Source: Pantoea cypripedii
GTDB taxonomy: Bacteria; Pseudomonadota; Gammaproteobacteria; Enterobacterales; Enterobacteriaceae
Direction of reading: 5' to 3'
DNA: 64,000 nucleotides
Assembly: GCF_002095535.1 (NCBI RefSeq)
Contig: NZ_MLJI01000001.1
Span: 3,978,412-4,042,411 of the forward strand
Shown: positions 1 to 10,200 of the stretch, in pieces
Position numbering within the stretch: the first letter of the stretch is position 1
Layout: each line of letters starts with the position of its first letter
Notes under the pieces: generated by a model
Databases searched by the model: none
Told to the model about the DNA's origin: nothing
The model's input: only the letters and a program-made list of their open reading frames with translations
Program-made: the position numbers and the translations under genes

Positions 1-524
1 ACCGAACCACCAGGGCGTATCGTGGTATCGCTGCTGCTGACCGCCGTCACCGGGTTGCCATTGAACGGATTCCCCTGGCTGCTGCTTTGCGTTTCCCGCA
101 CGGTATTCACTGGCGCAACGTTGCGTTTCGCGGTTTGTGTGCCACGCATGGTAAACACCACACGATATTGATTACCTTCACGCTGCGTGGTGGCACGGGT
201 GTGTGCTGCCTGCGTCAGCTCGAACACCAGGCGGATACTTTGCTTATCCTGCGGTTTACTGTTGCGGATACGCTTAACCAGATTTTCGCCGCTGAAATTG
301 AGCGGCAGCCCCTGAATATTGCCGCTCTGGCGGATATCCAGCACCACGCGATCGGGATTATGCAGCGGGAAGAAACCATACACCGGCTGGCCGTTGAAGC
401 TCAGTGTCACCGTCGCCTGGCTATCACCATTGTCAACTTTAATATCTGACAACGCGGCCGACAGCGCTGAAGCCGAAAACAGACAGAGCAGGGCCGCAAG
501 GACCATTTTCATCCGTGACATCAT
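1..524 (-). CDS. amiB: N-acetylmuramoyl-L-alanine amidase AmiB, N-terminal part (truncated by window edge)
   Basis: Periplasmic amidase that cuts the peptide from glycan during septum splitting. Only the first ~174 codons are in the window. They hold a signal peptide (basic start, then a Leu/Ala-rich core ending SASALSAA) and an AMIN-type domain beginning LSDIKVDNG, which in this family targets peptidoglycan at the septum. The catalytic zinc amidase domain and LysM repeats would lie beyond position 1. The frame stays open to the edge. The start is ATG at 524, overlapping the tsaE stop as ATGA, with a second ATG directly after it at 521. The order nnr-tsaE-amiB is the E. coli one, where mutL-miaA-hfq follow. 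Confidence 0.93.
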   Translation of the reverse strand, partial: MMSRMKMVLAALLCLFSASALSAALSDIKVDNGDSQATVTLSFNGQPVYGFFPLHNPDRVVLDIRQSGNIQGLPLNFSGENLVKRIRNSKPQDKQSIRLVFELTQAAHTRATTQREGNQYRVVFTMRGTQTAKRNVAPVNTVRETQSSSQGNPFNGNPVTAVSSSDTTIRPGGS

Positions 525-997
525 GCCTGATCCCTTTGCTGCTTAAAGTGTTGCAGCAGGCTTTCACCCTGCACCGAAACCGCCTGTAATTCTGCTTCAC
601 GCGCGTTATCAACGTAACGCAGCGTCAATGCCAAATCGGGGTCAGGCAACACACCCGTGCCCTGCTGCGGCCATTCGACCAGACAAATCGCCTCGCCGCT
701 GAAATAATCACGAATCCCCATGAACTCAAGTTCTTCCGGATCGGCCAGACGATACAGGTCAAAATGATACAGGGTACGACTCCCCAGCGTATAAGGCTCG
801 ACCAGCGTATAAGTGGGGCTTTTTACATTGCCCTGATGACCCAGCGCCTGCAGAAAACCACGACTGAAGGTGGTTTTACCGGCACCCAGATCGCCATAAA
901 GATAAATTACCGCCGCACTGCTGCATACGCGGGCCAGCTGTGCGCCAAGTTCAAGGGTTGCCGCTTCATCGGGCAAAGGGATAACACAGGTCTTCAT
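521..997 (-). CDS. tsaE: tRNA threonylcarbamoyladenosine biosynthesis ATPase TsaE
   Basis: Small P-loop ATPase that works with TsaB and TsaD to make the universal t6A37 modification on tRNAs reading ANN codons, using threonylcarbamoyl-AMP from TsaC. TsaC itself is encoded in this window at 46975-47550. The 158-residue protein carries Walker [10 protein letters not shown] at about residues 36-44, the [10 protein letters not shown] segment and the HFDLYRL and EWPQ motifs typical of the family. E. coli TsaE is 153 aa. It sits 3 bp after nnr and overlaps amiB by four bases, so the three genes are probably co-transcribed and translationally coupled. Confidence 0.97.
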   Translation of the reverse strand: MKTCVIPLPDEAATLELGAQLARVCSSAAVIYLYGDLGAGKTTFSRGFLQALGHQGNVKSPTYTLVEPYTLGSRTLYHFDLYRLADPEELEFMGIRDYFSGEAICLVEWPQQGTGVLPDPDLALTLRYVDNAREAELQAVSVQGESLLQHFKQQRDQA

Positions 998-1000
998 GCT

Positions 1001-2518
1001 TTATTGTTGGATCATCTCAGGATTAACAAACTGCCACAGCAGTTCGAACAAATCGGTGGCCAGCATACCGCGCGTGCCGCGCAGACGGGCAACGGCATCC
1101 GCTGCTGCACCATGCGCCACACAGCCTGCACAGGCCGCATCAAACAAAGCCAGTTTCTGGCCTATCAGCGCGGCAATGATGCCGCTCAGTACGTCCCCCA
1201 TACCACCAGAGGCCATACCGGCATTCCCCACATCAGCAATCACCAGCTGTCCCTTTGCACTGGCAATCACCGTACCCGCCCCTTTCAGCACTGCCACGCC
1301 TCCGTAGCGTTTGACCAGCGCCTGGGCGGCATGGATGCGGTCACTCTCAATATCACTGGTCTTCACATCCAGCAAGCGAGCTGCCTCACCGGGATGTGGC
1401 GTGATGATGCGATTCTGACGGGAATCTGCGTTGATTGCCAGCAGGTTAAGTGCATCTGCATCCCAAAGCATCGGCTTTTCACAGGCAGCCACCTTTTTCA
1501 GTGCCTGTTTCCCCCATTCGCGCTGGCCTAAGCCAGGGCCAATGGCGATCACATCCGCCCATTCCAGTGCCTGTTGCAGGCGCGCCTCGCTCAGTGCATC
1601 CACCATCAGTTCCGGCCTGGCAGTCAGGATCGGCGCAATATTATCCTCATGCGTTAATACGCGAACCAGACCCGCACCGGAGCGCAGTGCCGCTTCCGCT
1701 GTCATGCGAATGGCCCCTGCCGTACCGGTATCGCCACCCACCACCAGCAGGCGGCCATGATCACCTTTGTGGGACGTCGCCTTACGCGGCTTCAGCCAGC
1801 GGGACAGATCCTGCGCATCAACCCGCTGCATCGGTGCCTGATTGCCGGTGAGAAACGATGATAATCCCAGTTCGTCAACATGCAGCTGCCCAACATAATC
1901 ACGGGCCTTGCCGGTGAGCAGACCCGGCTTCAGCACGATCATGCTAAGGGTATGAGCGGCAACGATGGTCGCACCCGGCGCAGTGCCGTTTGCCGCCATC
2001 AGTCCGGACGGGATATCAATCGCCAGCACCGGTGCAGTATGGGCATTTGCCAGCGTAATCAGATGAGCATAAGGCGCACCGGGAGCACGATTTAGCCCGG
2101 TGCCAAGCAGTGCATCGACAATCACCTCAACCTGTTGCGGCCAGGGGGCATCGGCGGCATGAATAACGCCCCCAGCGGCCAGCCAGGCCCCCCGCGCCTG
2201 TTGAGCTTCCTCCGGCAACGGTTTGCTGCCCTCACATGCCAGCAGTGTCACCTGCATCCCTGCCGCTTGCGCCAGTCGCGCTACCACATAGCCATCCCCG
2301 CCGTTGTTGCCGTGGCCGCACAGAATCAGCCAGTGGCTGGCATCAGGCCATAATCGACGCACCAGTTCATAGCTGGCCTGCCCGGCACGCAGCATCAATT
2401 CATACAGGGTCAGTCCCAGGCTGTCGGCCGCATCGCGTTCCAGTTGCCCTATCGCCTGCGCAGGCCAGACAGAGTGTGATAAACTGCACGGGTTAGCATT
2501 CAATTCCTGGTTTCTCAT
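1001..2518 (-). CDS. nnr: Bifunctional NAD(P)H-hydrate epimerase / ADP-dependent NAD(P)H-hydrate dehydratase
   Basis: Repairs NADH and NADPH damaged by hydration. The N-terminal YjeF_N domain (about residues 20-215, with GHGNNGGDGYVVARL) epimerises R and S hydrates. The C-terminal ribokinase-like domain (about 225-500, with KGDHGRLLVVGG, NAGMASGGMGDVLSG and the ITPHPGEAARLL segment) dehydrates the S form using ADP. At 505 aa it matches the E. coli fusion protein (515 aa). Its ATG (2518-2516) shares two base pairs with the ATG of divergent queG, so either the two starts really overlap or translation begins slightly further in. No closer in-frame start with a better ribosome site is obvious. 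First gene of nnr-tsaE-amiB. Confidence 0.96.
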   Translation of the reverse strand: MRNQELNANPCSLSHSVWPAQAIGQLERDAADSLGLTLYELMLRAGQASYELVRRLWPDASHWLILCGHGNNGGDGYVVARLAQAAGMQVTLLACEGSKPLPEEAQQARGAWLAAGGVIHAADAPWPQQVEVIVDALLGTGLNRAPGAPYAHLITLANAHTAPVLAIDIPSGLMAANGTAPGATIVAAHTLSMIVLKPGLLTGKARDYVGQLHVDELGLSSFLTGNQAPMQRVDAQDLSRWLKPRKATSHKGDHGRLLVVGGDTGTAGAIRMTAEAALRSGAGLVRVLTHEDNIAPILTARPELMVDALSEARLQQALEWADVIAIGPGLGQREWGKQALKKVAACEKPMLWDADALNLLAINADSRQNRIITPHPGEAARLLDVKTSDIESDRIHAAQALVKRYGGVAVLKGAGTVIASAKGQLVIADVGNAGMASGGMGDVLSGIIAALIGQKLALFDAACAGCVAHGAAADAVARLRGTRGMLATDLFELLWQFVNPEMIQQ

Positions 2519-3656
2519 GTCATACCCTCTCGATCTTCATCAGCTTGCCCAACAGATTAAACAATGGGGGCGCGAACTTGGCTTCCAGCAGGTAGGTATT
2601 TGCGATACCGACCTCAGCGCAGAAGAGCCCAGGTTGCAGGCGTGGCTGGAGAAACAATATCACGGCGAGATGGAGTGGATGGCGCGTCATGGCATGATGC
2701 GCGCGCGCCCTCATGAATTATTACCCGGCACGTTGCGCGTCATCAGCGTGCGCATGAATTATCTGCCTGCCAAAGCCGCCTTCGCCAGCACGTTAAAAAA
2801 CCCTCAGCTCGGTTATGTTAGCCGATATGCGCTGGGACGCGACTATCACAAAGTTCTGCGTAATCGGCTGAAAAAACTCGGGGATAAGATCCAGGAGCAT
2901 TGTGGCGAACTGAATTTCCGCCCGTTTGTGGATTCAGCGCCACTGCTGGAACGCCCGTTGGCAGCCAAAGCGGGACTGGGCTGGACCGGAAAACATTCTC
3001 TGATCCTTAACCGCGAAGCGGGTTCCTGGTTTTTCCTCGGCGAGCTGCTGATCGATCTGCCGCTGCCGGTCGATACCCCACAGGAGGAGCAGTGTGGCCG
3101 TTGTGTGGCCTGCATGACCATCTGCCCCACAGCGGCGATTGTCGAGCCCTACACGGTGGATGCGCGTCGTTGCATCTCTTACCTGACCATTGAGCTGGAA
3201 GGTGCCATTCCCGAGGAGTTCCGTCCGCTGATTGGCAACCGTATTTATGGTTGTGACGATTGTCAGCTGATTTGTCCGTGGAATCGCTATGGGCAATTGA
3301 CAGATGAGGACGATTTTTCGCCCCGGGCGGTGCTGCATGCCCCGCCCCTCACCACGTTATTTATGTGGGATGAAGCAAAGTTTCTGCGCGTGACGGAAGG
3401 ATCGGCAATTCGCCGGATTGGTCATCTGCGCTGGTTGCGCAATGTCGCGGTAGCGCTGGGTAATGCCCCGTGGTCGGAAGAAAACATTACCGTACTGCAA
3501 CAGCGTTCAGGGGAGCATCCATTGCTGGATGAACATATCGACTGGGCTTTGGATCAGCAGCGACAGAAACGTGCTGCACTGGCGATTGACGTTCAGCCCG
3601 CCCGCAAACTGCGTCTGGTACGGGCGATTGAAAAGGGACTGTCACGTGATGCGTGA
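2517..3656 (+). CDS. queG: Epoxyqueuosine reductase QueG
   Basis: Cobalamin-dependent iron-sulfur enzyme for the last step of queuosine synthesis: it reduces epoxyqueuosine to queuosine at the wobble position of tRNAs with GUN anticodons. The 379-residue length equals E. coli QueG. Two ferredoxin-like clusters are visible: CGRCVACMTICP near residues 190-205 and CDDCQLICPW near 245-255. The conserved GWTGKHSLILN segment lies ahead of them. The C-terminal part (RRIGHLRWLRNVAVALGNAP) is the HEAT-like repeat that contacts tRNA in known structures. It is transcribed divergently from nnr, and a long regulatory gap (datA-like) follows. Confidence 0.97.
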   Translation: MSYPLDLHQLAQQIKQWGRELGFQQVGICDTDLSAEEPRLQAWLEKQYHGEMEWMARHGMMRARPHELLPGTLRVISVRMNYLPAKAAFASTLKNPQLGYVSRYALGRDYHKVLRNRLKKLGDKIQEHCGELNFRPFVDSAPLLERPLAAKAGLGWTGKHSLILNREAGSWFFLGELLIDLPLPVDTPQEEQCGRCVACMTICPTAAIVEPYTVDARRCISYLTIELEGAIPEEFRPLIGNRIYGCDDCQLICPWNRYGQLTDEDDFSPRAVLHAPPLTTLFMWDEAKFLRVTEGSAIRRIGHLRWLRNVAVALGNAPWSEENITVLQQRSGEHPLLDEHIDWALDQQRQKRAALAIDVQPARKLRLVRAIEKGLSRDA

Positions 3657-3659
3657 TTG

Positions 3660-4060
3660 AGCAAATTTACAGGATAAAATCCTTTTCCACATGCTGTGAA
3701 TAAAATTATAAGTCCGATTGCAGGTATGCCCCGTTATATCGTCCAATCCTCACGCTAACAGCCTGAAACATGAAAATAATGATTAAAATCAGTTAATTAT
3801 TGATTTATCGTTAACATTCTCACATGTTTTGAGTTGCAAGCGGCTGTCCAGAGCCTGTGGATAACTCTGTTTAAAACAGTTTTGCAGATGGGGTAAAACG
3901 CCGTCCGGGTGCACCAGACAGATTGTGGATAACCTAAAGAATTATCATGACAGCGATTGTCACTAACCTGCTTCAGCAGAATTTCAGAAAACGTCCTGGC
4001 TGACACAGTTTTAGTGCTGTTCGTAATCTACGACAAACAACTTCAATGAATATAAAAATC
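3660..4060. promoter_or_regulatory. datA: datA-like DnaA-titration locus between queG and the tRNA-Gly cluster
   Basis: A non-coding stretch of about 400 bp. Two perfect DnaA boxes, TGTGGATAA (complement of TTATCCACA), lie at 3856-3864 and 3924-3932. Two one-mismatch boxes lie at 3683-3691 (TTTTCCACA) and 3695-3703 (TGTGAATAA). An AT-rich segment around 3770-3830 includes an IHF-like site at 3793-3805 (one mismatch on the reverse-strand consensus). In E. coli the datA locus, where DnaA and IHF promote hydrolysis of DnaA-ATP, sits in this same interval between queG and glyV. The boxes are seen directly; the function is inferred from position and box content. Confidence 0.75.
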
Positions 4061-4136
<76 letters not shown>

Positions 4137-4161
4137 GTAGGAGGTACTGCTATACAAATTT

Positions 4162-4237
<76 letters not shown>

Positions 4238-4262
4238 GTAGAGGGTGCTGCTATACAGATTT

Positions 4263-4338
<76 letters not shown>

Positions 4339-4424
4339 ATAACCATCGTCTTTTTGTTTGCGACTACGCAAACTAAAAACTGAATCTGTACCATACCGAA
4401 ATTCTTCATCGGTACGGGGTGCGC

Positions 4425-4452
4425 ATTATACGAGAATTCCTTTCCATCGCAA
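4425..4452 (-). promoter_or_regulatory. Sigma-70 promoter of the tRNA-Gly operon
   Basis: On the minus strand a -35 TTGCGA (4447-4452) and a perfect -10 TATAAT (4425-4430) are separated by 16 bp. They are followed by a GC-rich discriminator, GCGCACCCC. This layout is typical of strong, stringently controlled stable-RNA promoters. Confidence 0.8.
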
Positions 4453-4536
4453 GAGCCTGAAAGCAAAATTTTGCGCTTTCCGCGCGTTTGCTGCTTAATT
4501 CAGCAACCTGCTGTTTTCCTGCACACCCCAGCCTGA

Positions 4537-5085
4537 CTAAAGCTGCAAAAAGTGCTCGCGATAATAAGCCAGTTCCGCCACCGATTCGCGAATATCATCC
4601 AGCGCCTGATGGCTGCCGCTCTTTTTGAAACCTGGCAGGATATCGGGTTTCCAGCGACGAGCCAGCTCTTTCAGGGTGCTGACATCGAGATAACGGTAAT
4701 GGAAATAGGCTTCCAGTTCCGGCATGTATTTAAACAGGAAACGGCGATCCTGGCCGATGCTGTTGCCACAAATCGGCGAGGTATTCGCGGGTACCCACTG
4801 TTTCAGAAATTCGATGGTCGCCAGTTCAGCAGCATGATCGTCGTGTGTGCTTTCTTTCACCCGCTCCACCAGGCCGCTATTGGTGTGAGTGCGCACGTTC
4901 CAGTCATCCATCAGCGCCAGCTGCGCATCGGATTGATGTACCGCCAGCACCGGCCCCTCGGCCAGAATATTCAGGTTTGCATCGGTCACCAGCGTGGCGA
5001 TCTCGATAATACGATCGCGTTCCGGATCCAGCCCGGTCATTTCGAGGTCGATCCAAATCAGATTGTTTTCATTTCCAGCTGTCAT
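4537..5085 (-). CDS. orn: Oligoribonuclease
   Basis: 3'-5' exoribonuclease that degrades 2-5 nt RNAs, including the c-di-GMP product pGpG, to mononucleotides. It is essential in E. coli. The 182-residue protein shows the DEDDh nuclease motifs: [11 protein letters not shown] near the N-terminus, [11 protein letters not shown] in the middle and [11 protein letters not shown] near the C-terminus. The start MTAGNENN at 5085 aligns with E. coli Orn (181 aa). The longer open frame to 5115 adds ten residues without family support. It is divergent from rsgA, the same arrangement as in E. coli. Confidence 0.96.
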   Translation of the reverse strand: MTAGNENNLIWIDLEMTGLDPERDRIIEIATLVTDANLNILAEGPVLAVHQSDAQLALMDDWNVRTHTNSGLVERVKESTHDDHAAELATIEFLKQWVPANTSPICGNSIGQDRRFLFKYMPELEAYFHYRYLDVSTLKELARRWKPDILPGFKKSGSHQALDDIRESVAELAYYREHFLQL

Positions 5086-5187
5086 GCGTTTTCCGCCCGT
5101 TGCCAAAGTCGTCATTAGACTAAATTAAGGTGTATCATAGACGTTTTGCCCAGCGGGGCGAAGCCTGGCGAAAGCCTGAGAGGATGC

Positions 5188-6237
5188 GTGAGCAAAAATA
5201 AACTGTCGAAGGGTCAACAACGTCGTGTGAGTGCTAACCACGAGCGTCGTCTGAAGCAACGGAACGAAAAACCGGAACCGGATGACAGCCTGTTTGGGGA
5301 AGCAACCGATGGTGTGGTGATCAGCCGCTTCGGCATGCACGCAGACGTCGAGGACAGCGCGGGCGAGGTGCATCGCTGTAATATCCGTCGCACCATCCGT
5401 TCACTGGTGACGGGCGATCGCGTCCTGTGGCGCGCTGCGAATGAGAACGGCGGCAAAGGGATCGTCGAAGCCGTGCACGATCGTACCAGCGTGCTGACAC
5501 GCCCCGATTTTTACGACGGTATCAAACCGATCGCCGCCAACATCGATCAGATCATTATCGTTTCGGCGATCCTGCCGGAACTGTCACTTAACATCATCGA
5601 TCGCTACCTGGTTGCCAGCGAAACCCTGGGGATCGAGCCATTGCTGGTGTTGAACAAAACCGATCTGCTGGATGACGAGGCTCGCGCCTTTGTCGATGAG
5701 CAGATGGATATCTATCGCCATATCGGTTACCGCGTGCTGATGGTTTCCAGCCGTGCCAAAAATGGCCTGGCCGAGCTGGAAGCGGCACTGACCGGCCGCG
5801 TCAGCATTTTTGCCGGACAATCTGGTGTCGGCAAATCCAGCCTGCTGAATGCCTTGCTGGGTCTGGATGTCGCCGGTGATGAAATCCTGACCAACGACAT
5901 CTCGGATGCCTCGGGTCTCGGCCAGCACACCACCACCGCCGCACGCCTGTACCATTTCCCCCACGGCGGCGATGTGATTGATTCCCCTGGGGTGCGCGAA
6001 TTTGGTTTGTGGCACCTGGAGCCGGAACAAATTACCCGTGGATTTGTCGAATTCCGTGAGTTTCTTGGTAGTTGCAAGTTCCGCGACTGCAAACATGACA
6101 ACGATCCGGGCTGTGCCATTCGCGAAGCGGTAGAAAACGGGACCATCAACATTTCCCGTTTCGATAACTACCACCGTATTCTGGAAAGCATGGCGCAGGT
6201 AAAAACGCGTAAAAACTTTTCCGCCAGCGAAGATTAA
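5188..6237 (+). CDS. rsgA: Ribosome small-subunit maturation GTPase RsgA
   Basis: Circularly permuted GTPase that checks late 30S maturation and releases RbfA. The G motifs occur in permuted order: LNKTDLLDD (G4) comes before [16 protein letters not shown] (G1), then DSPGVREFG (G3). An OB fold occupies the first ~110 residues. A C-terminal zinc site reads [14 protein letters not shown]. The GTG at 5188 ([13 protein letters not shown]) gives 349 aa, close to E. coli (350), and has GAGAGG just upstream. The frame runs back to an ATG at 5146, but those 14 codons are not conserved. psd follows after about 80 bp. Confidence 0.95.
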   Translation: MSKNKLSKGQQRRVSANHERRLKQRNEKPEPDDSLFGEATDGVVISRFGMHADVEDSAGEVHRCNIRRTIRSLVTGDRVLWRAANENGGKGIVEAVHDRTSVLTRPDFYDGIKPIAANIDQIIIVSAILPELSLNIIDRYLVASETLGIEPLLVLNKTDLLDDEARAFVDEQMDIYRHIGYRVLMVSSRAKNGLAELEAALTGRVSIFAGQSGVGKSSLLNALLGLDVAGDEILTNDISDASGLGQHTTTAARLYHFPHGGDVIDSPGVREFGLWHLEPEQITRGFVEFREFLGSCKFRDCKHDNDPGCAIREAVENGTINISRFDNYHRILESMAQVKTRKNFSASED

Positions 6238-6317
6238 TGAGTACAACGGCACGCGGGGCGCTGCTACAATCCGCCCCCTTTTGTCTCAACGATACGTAAT
6301 AAAGCCAGGAGGCTACG

Positions 6318-7214
6318 GTGTTTGATCGTTTTAAACTCGGCCTGAATCATATTTTGCCTAAGAAAGGACTGACCGAACTCGCGGGCTGGGGTGCCAGTCG
6401 GCGTGGTGGCTGGCTGACCAAAGCGGTCATTGATATTTTTGTCTGGTACTACAAAGTCGATATGGCTGAGGCCAGCAAACCCGATACTGCCAGTTATCGC
6501 ACCTTTAATGACTTCTTTGTGCGCCCATTAAAAGAAGGGGCACGTCCGATCGATCCCGATGCAACCCTGCTGGCCCTGCCAGCCGATGGTGCGATCAGCC
6601 AGTTAGGCCGCATCGAAGGCGATCAGATCTTCCAGGCCAAAGGTCACTACTACACGTTGCAGGCGCTGCTGGCGGGTAATGACGAGCTGGCGCAGCAGTT
6701 CCAGGATGGCAACTTTGTTACCACTTACCTGGCGCCGCGTGATTATCATCGCGTGCATATGCCCTGTAACGGCATCCTGCGTGAAATGATCTATGTTCCG
6801 GGCGACCTCTACTCGGTCAACCCGTTAACCGCACGCAACATCCCGAATCTGTTTGCCCGTAACGAGCGTGTCATTTGCGTGTTCGATACTGATCACGGTC
6901 CGATGGTGCAGATTCTGGTGGGTGCCACCATTGTTGGCAGCATCGAAACCGTGTGGGCCGGGACCATTACGCCGCCGCGTGAAGGGGTGATTAAACGCTG
7001 GCATTACCCGGCAGCCGACCATGACGGAGCCGTTGTATTGTTGAAAGGACAGGAAATGGGTCGCTTCAAGCTGGGTTCAACGGTCATCAACCTGTTTGCG
7101 CCTCAGCGCGTCAAACTGGCGGAAAGCCTGGAAGCCGAAAGCAAGACCCGCCTCGGTCAGCCGCTGGCCATCGCCCTGCCACAGCCGGGTGAAACTGCCC
7201 CGCTCACCGACTAA
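6318..7214 (+). CDS. psd: Phosphatidylserine decarboxylase proenzyme
   Basis: Inner-membrane pyruvoyl enzyme that makes phosphatidylethanolamine, the main membrane lipid of these bacteria. The proenzyme cuts itself at the LGST motif. Here the Gly-Ser bond is at residues 253-254, so Ser254 would become the pyruvoyl group of the small alpha chain. The signatures [17 protein letters not shown] and [15 protein letters not shown] are present. The start is GTG at 6318 behind AGGAGG. At 298 aa it is shorter than E. coli Psd (322 aa), with the loss confined to the acidic C-terminal tail. mscM begins 14 bp later, so the two are probably one transcript, as in E. coli. Confidence 0.96.
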   Translation: MFDRFKLGLNHILPKKGLTELAGWGASRRGGWLTKAVIDIFVWYYKVDMAEASKPDTASYRTFNDFFVRPLKEGARPIDPDATLLALPADGAISQLGRIEGDQIFQAKGHYYTLQALLAGNDELAQQFQDGNFVTTYLAPRDYHRVHMPCNGILREMIYVPGDLYSVNPLTARNIPNLFARNERVICVFDTDHGPMVQILVGATIVGSIETVWAGTITPPREGVIKRWHYPAADHDGAVVLLKGQEMGRFKLGSTVINLFAPQRVKLAESLEAESKTRLGQPLAIALPQPGETAPLTD

Positions 7215-7228
7215 GCGGGAATTTCCCA

Positions 7229-10200
7229 GTGCGAGCCTCTCTTATTCTGCTGCTGAGCCTGTGGTTCAGCAGCACTGCTTTCGCTGCCACTGTCCCGGTG
7301 GCCAGCGACCTGAAGCAGGAACTGGACGCGGCCAAATCCGCGAAAAGTTCCCCCTCTCAAACCGAACAAATTCAGACGCTGGAAACAGCCCTCAATTTTC
7401 TTGCTGAACGTGATGACTCCCTGGAACGCACGAAGCAATATCAGCAGGTGATTGATGACTTCCCGCGACTGGCGCGGGAACTGCGCCAGCAACTCGCCAG
7501 TCTGACTGATACCAGCAAAGCCGTGCGCAGTAATATGAGCAGCGCCGAGTTGGATCAGGAGATTTTGCAGGTTAGCAGTCAGTTGCTGGAAGAGGGACGC
7601 CAGGCTCAGCAGGAACAGGACCGGGCGCGTGAAATCAGCGATTCGCTGTCGCAGTTACCGCAGCAGCAAACCGAAGCACGCCGCGCAATGACCGAGAGCG
7701 ATCGCCGTGTACAGGGAGCCGCAGCAGCCACAACGCCGCAAGCCCAGGCACAGATTTACGCACGTCAGGCGGAAAACGCCGCCAATAAAGCCCGTGTGGA
7801 TGAACTGGAGCTGGCTCAGCTCTCCGCCAATAATCGCCAGGAACTGGCGCGGATGCGCGCCGAAATACATCAGCGCCAGGCGACCCAGTTGGATAACTAT
7901 CTCCAGGCGCTGCGTAATCAGCTGAATAACCAACGTCAGCGTGAGGCTGAGCAAGCGCTGGAGCGTACCGAACAACTGGCGGAAAACAGTGGCGATTTGC
8001 CCAGCATCATCAGCGATCAATTCCGGGTAAACCGTGAATTGTCTGCCGACCTTAATCAGCAGGCACAACGGATGGATCTGGTCGCTTCGCAACAGCGACT
8101 GTCGACCAATCAGACCTTGCAGGTACGCCAGGCGCTAAGCACCCTGCGCGAGCAATCACAATGGCTGGGTGCCTCGAACCTGCTGGGCGAAGCGCTACGT
8201 GCCCAGGTTGCGCGTCTGCCGGATGTGCCGAAATCGCAGCAGATCGACAACGAGATGGGCCAGTTGCGCGTCCAACGGCTGCGGTATGAAGATTTGCTTG
8301 AGCGCCAGCAGTCGCTGCGTAAAGAGAAGCAGGATGATGGCACACCTTTTACCAGCGAACAGAGCCGCATCCTCGAAGCGCAGCTGAAAACCCAGCGTGA
8401 ATTACTCAACTCATTAATTTCCGGCTGCGATACGCTGATTCTGGAAATCACCAAACTTAAAGTCTCCAATACCCAGTTGCAGGATGCGCTCGCTGAAGTG
8501 CGCGACGCCACGCATCGCTATCTGTTCTGGACGGCTGACGTCAGTACCGTTGACCTGAATTTCCCGGTGGATGTGGCGCAGTCGCTGGGACGCCTGCTGT
8601 CGCTCGATACGCTGGGCCAGTTAGGTAAAGCGCTGGCCATGATGTTTACCAGCAAAGAAACGGTGCTGCCCATCCTGGGTGCGCTGTTACTGGTGGGGTT
8701 CAGCATCAGCACACGCCGTCATTACCATGCGTTTCTGGCGCGTGCCGCCAGCAAAGTCGGCAAGGTCACACAGGATCAATTCAGCCTGACGCTGCGCACG
8801 GTGTTCTGGTCAATTCTGGTGGCCGTGCCGATACCGGTACTCTGGGCCGCACTGGGTTATGGCTTGCAGGAGGCCTGGCCCTACCCCATAGCGGTAGCGA
8901 TTGGCGACGGTATTACCGCCACATTGCCGCTGCTGTGGGCATTTATGATCAGTGCCTCGTTTGCCCGCCCAAACGGCCTGTTTGTGGTGCATTTCCGCTG
9001 GCCGCATACGCGGGTGGCGCGCGCGATGCGTTATTACTCACTCAGCGTCGGCCTGATTGTGCCGCTGATCATGCTGTTGATTGCCTTCGCCAATCTGGAG
9101 GACCGTGAGTTCTCATCAACACTGGGACGGCTGTGCTTCATCCTGATTTGCGGCGCATTGAGCATCGTCACCGTCAGCCTGAAACGTGCAGGGATTCCGC
9201 TGTACCTGGATAAAGAAGGTAACGGCGATAACTTCGTCAATCGCATCCTGTGGAACCTGATGATCGCCATCCCGCTGGTCGCCGCCTTTGCCTCCTGCAT
9301 CGGCTATCTGGCGACTGCGCAGGCGTTGCTGGCGCGTCTGGAAACGTCCGTTGGCATCTGGTTCTTCCTGCTGGTGATTTACCACATTATCCGCCGCTGG
9401 ATGCTGATTCAGCGTCGTCGCATCGCTTTTGACCGCGCCCGTCAGCGCCGTGCCGATATGCTGGCAAACCGCGCTCGTAGCGAAGAGGAGAAGGACCAGC
9501 CCGCCGGGAGTAGCGAAGCGCCAGAAGCGGATGAACCGATTATCGATCTCGACGCCATCAGCGCCCAGTCGTTGCGTCTGGTGCGCTCCCTTCTGACATT
9601 AATTGCGCTGGTGTCGGTGATTGTGCTGTGGTCAGAAATTCACTCGGCGTTCGGTTTTCTGGAAAATATCCGCCTGTGGGATGTCAGTACCACGATTCAG
9701 GGGGTGGAGAGCATCCAGCCGATTACCCTCGGCTCAGTCCTGATCGCCATACTGGTGCTGATTATCACTACCCAGCTGGTACGTAACATGCCAGCGCTGC
9801 TGGAACTGGCGCTGTTACAGCACCTGAATCTGACGCCCGGTACTGGTTATGCCATCACCACCCTGACCAAATATGTGCTGATGCTGATCGGTGGCCTGAT
9901 TGGCTTCTCCATGATTGGTATCGAATGGGCGAAGTTACAATGGCTGGTCGCCGCGCTCGGTGTGGGTCTTGGTTTTGGTTTACAGGAAATCTTTGCCAAC
10001 TTTATTTCCGGCCTGATCATCCTGTTCGAGAAGCCGATTCGTATTGGCGATACCGTCACCATCCGCGATCTCACCGGCAGTATCACGCGTATTAATACCC
10101 GAGCGACCACCATTACCGACTGGGATCGCAAAGAAATCATCGTGCCGAATAAGGCCTTTATCACTGAGCAGTTCGTTAACTGGTCGCTGTCCGACTCGGT

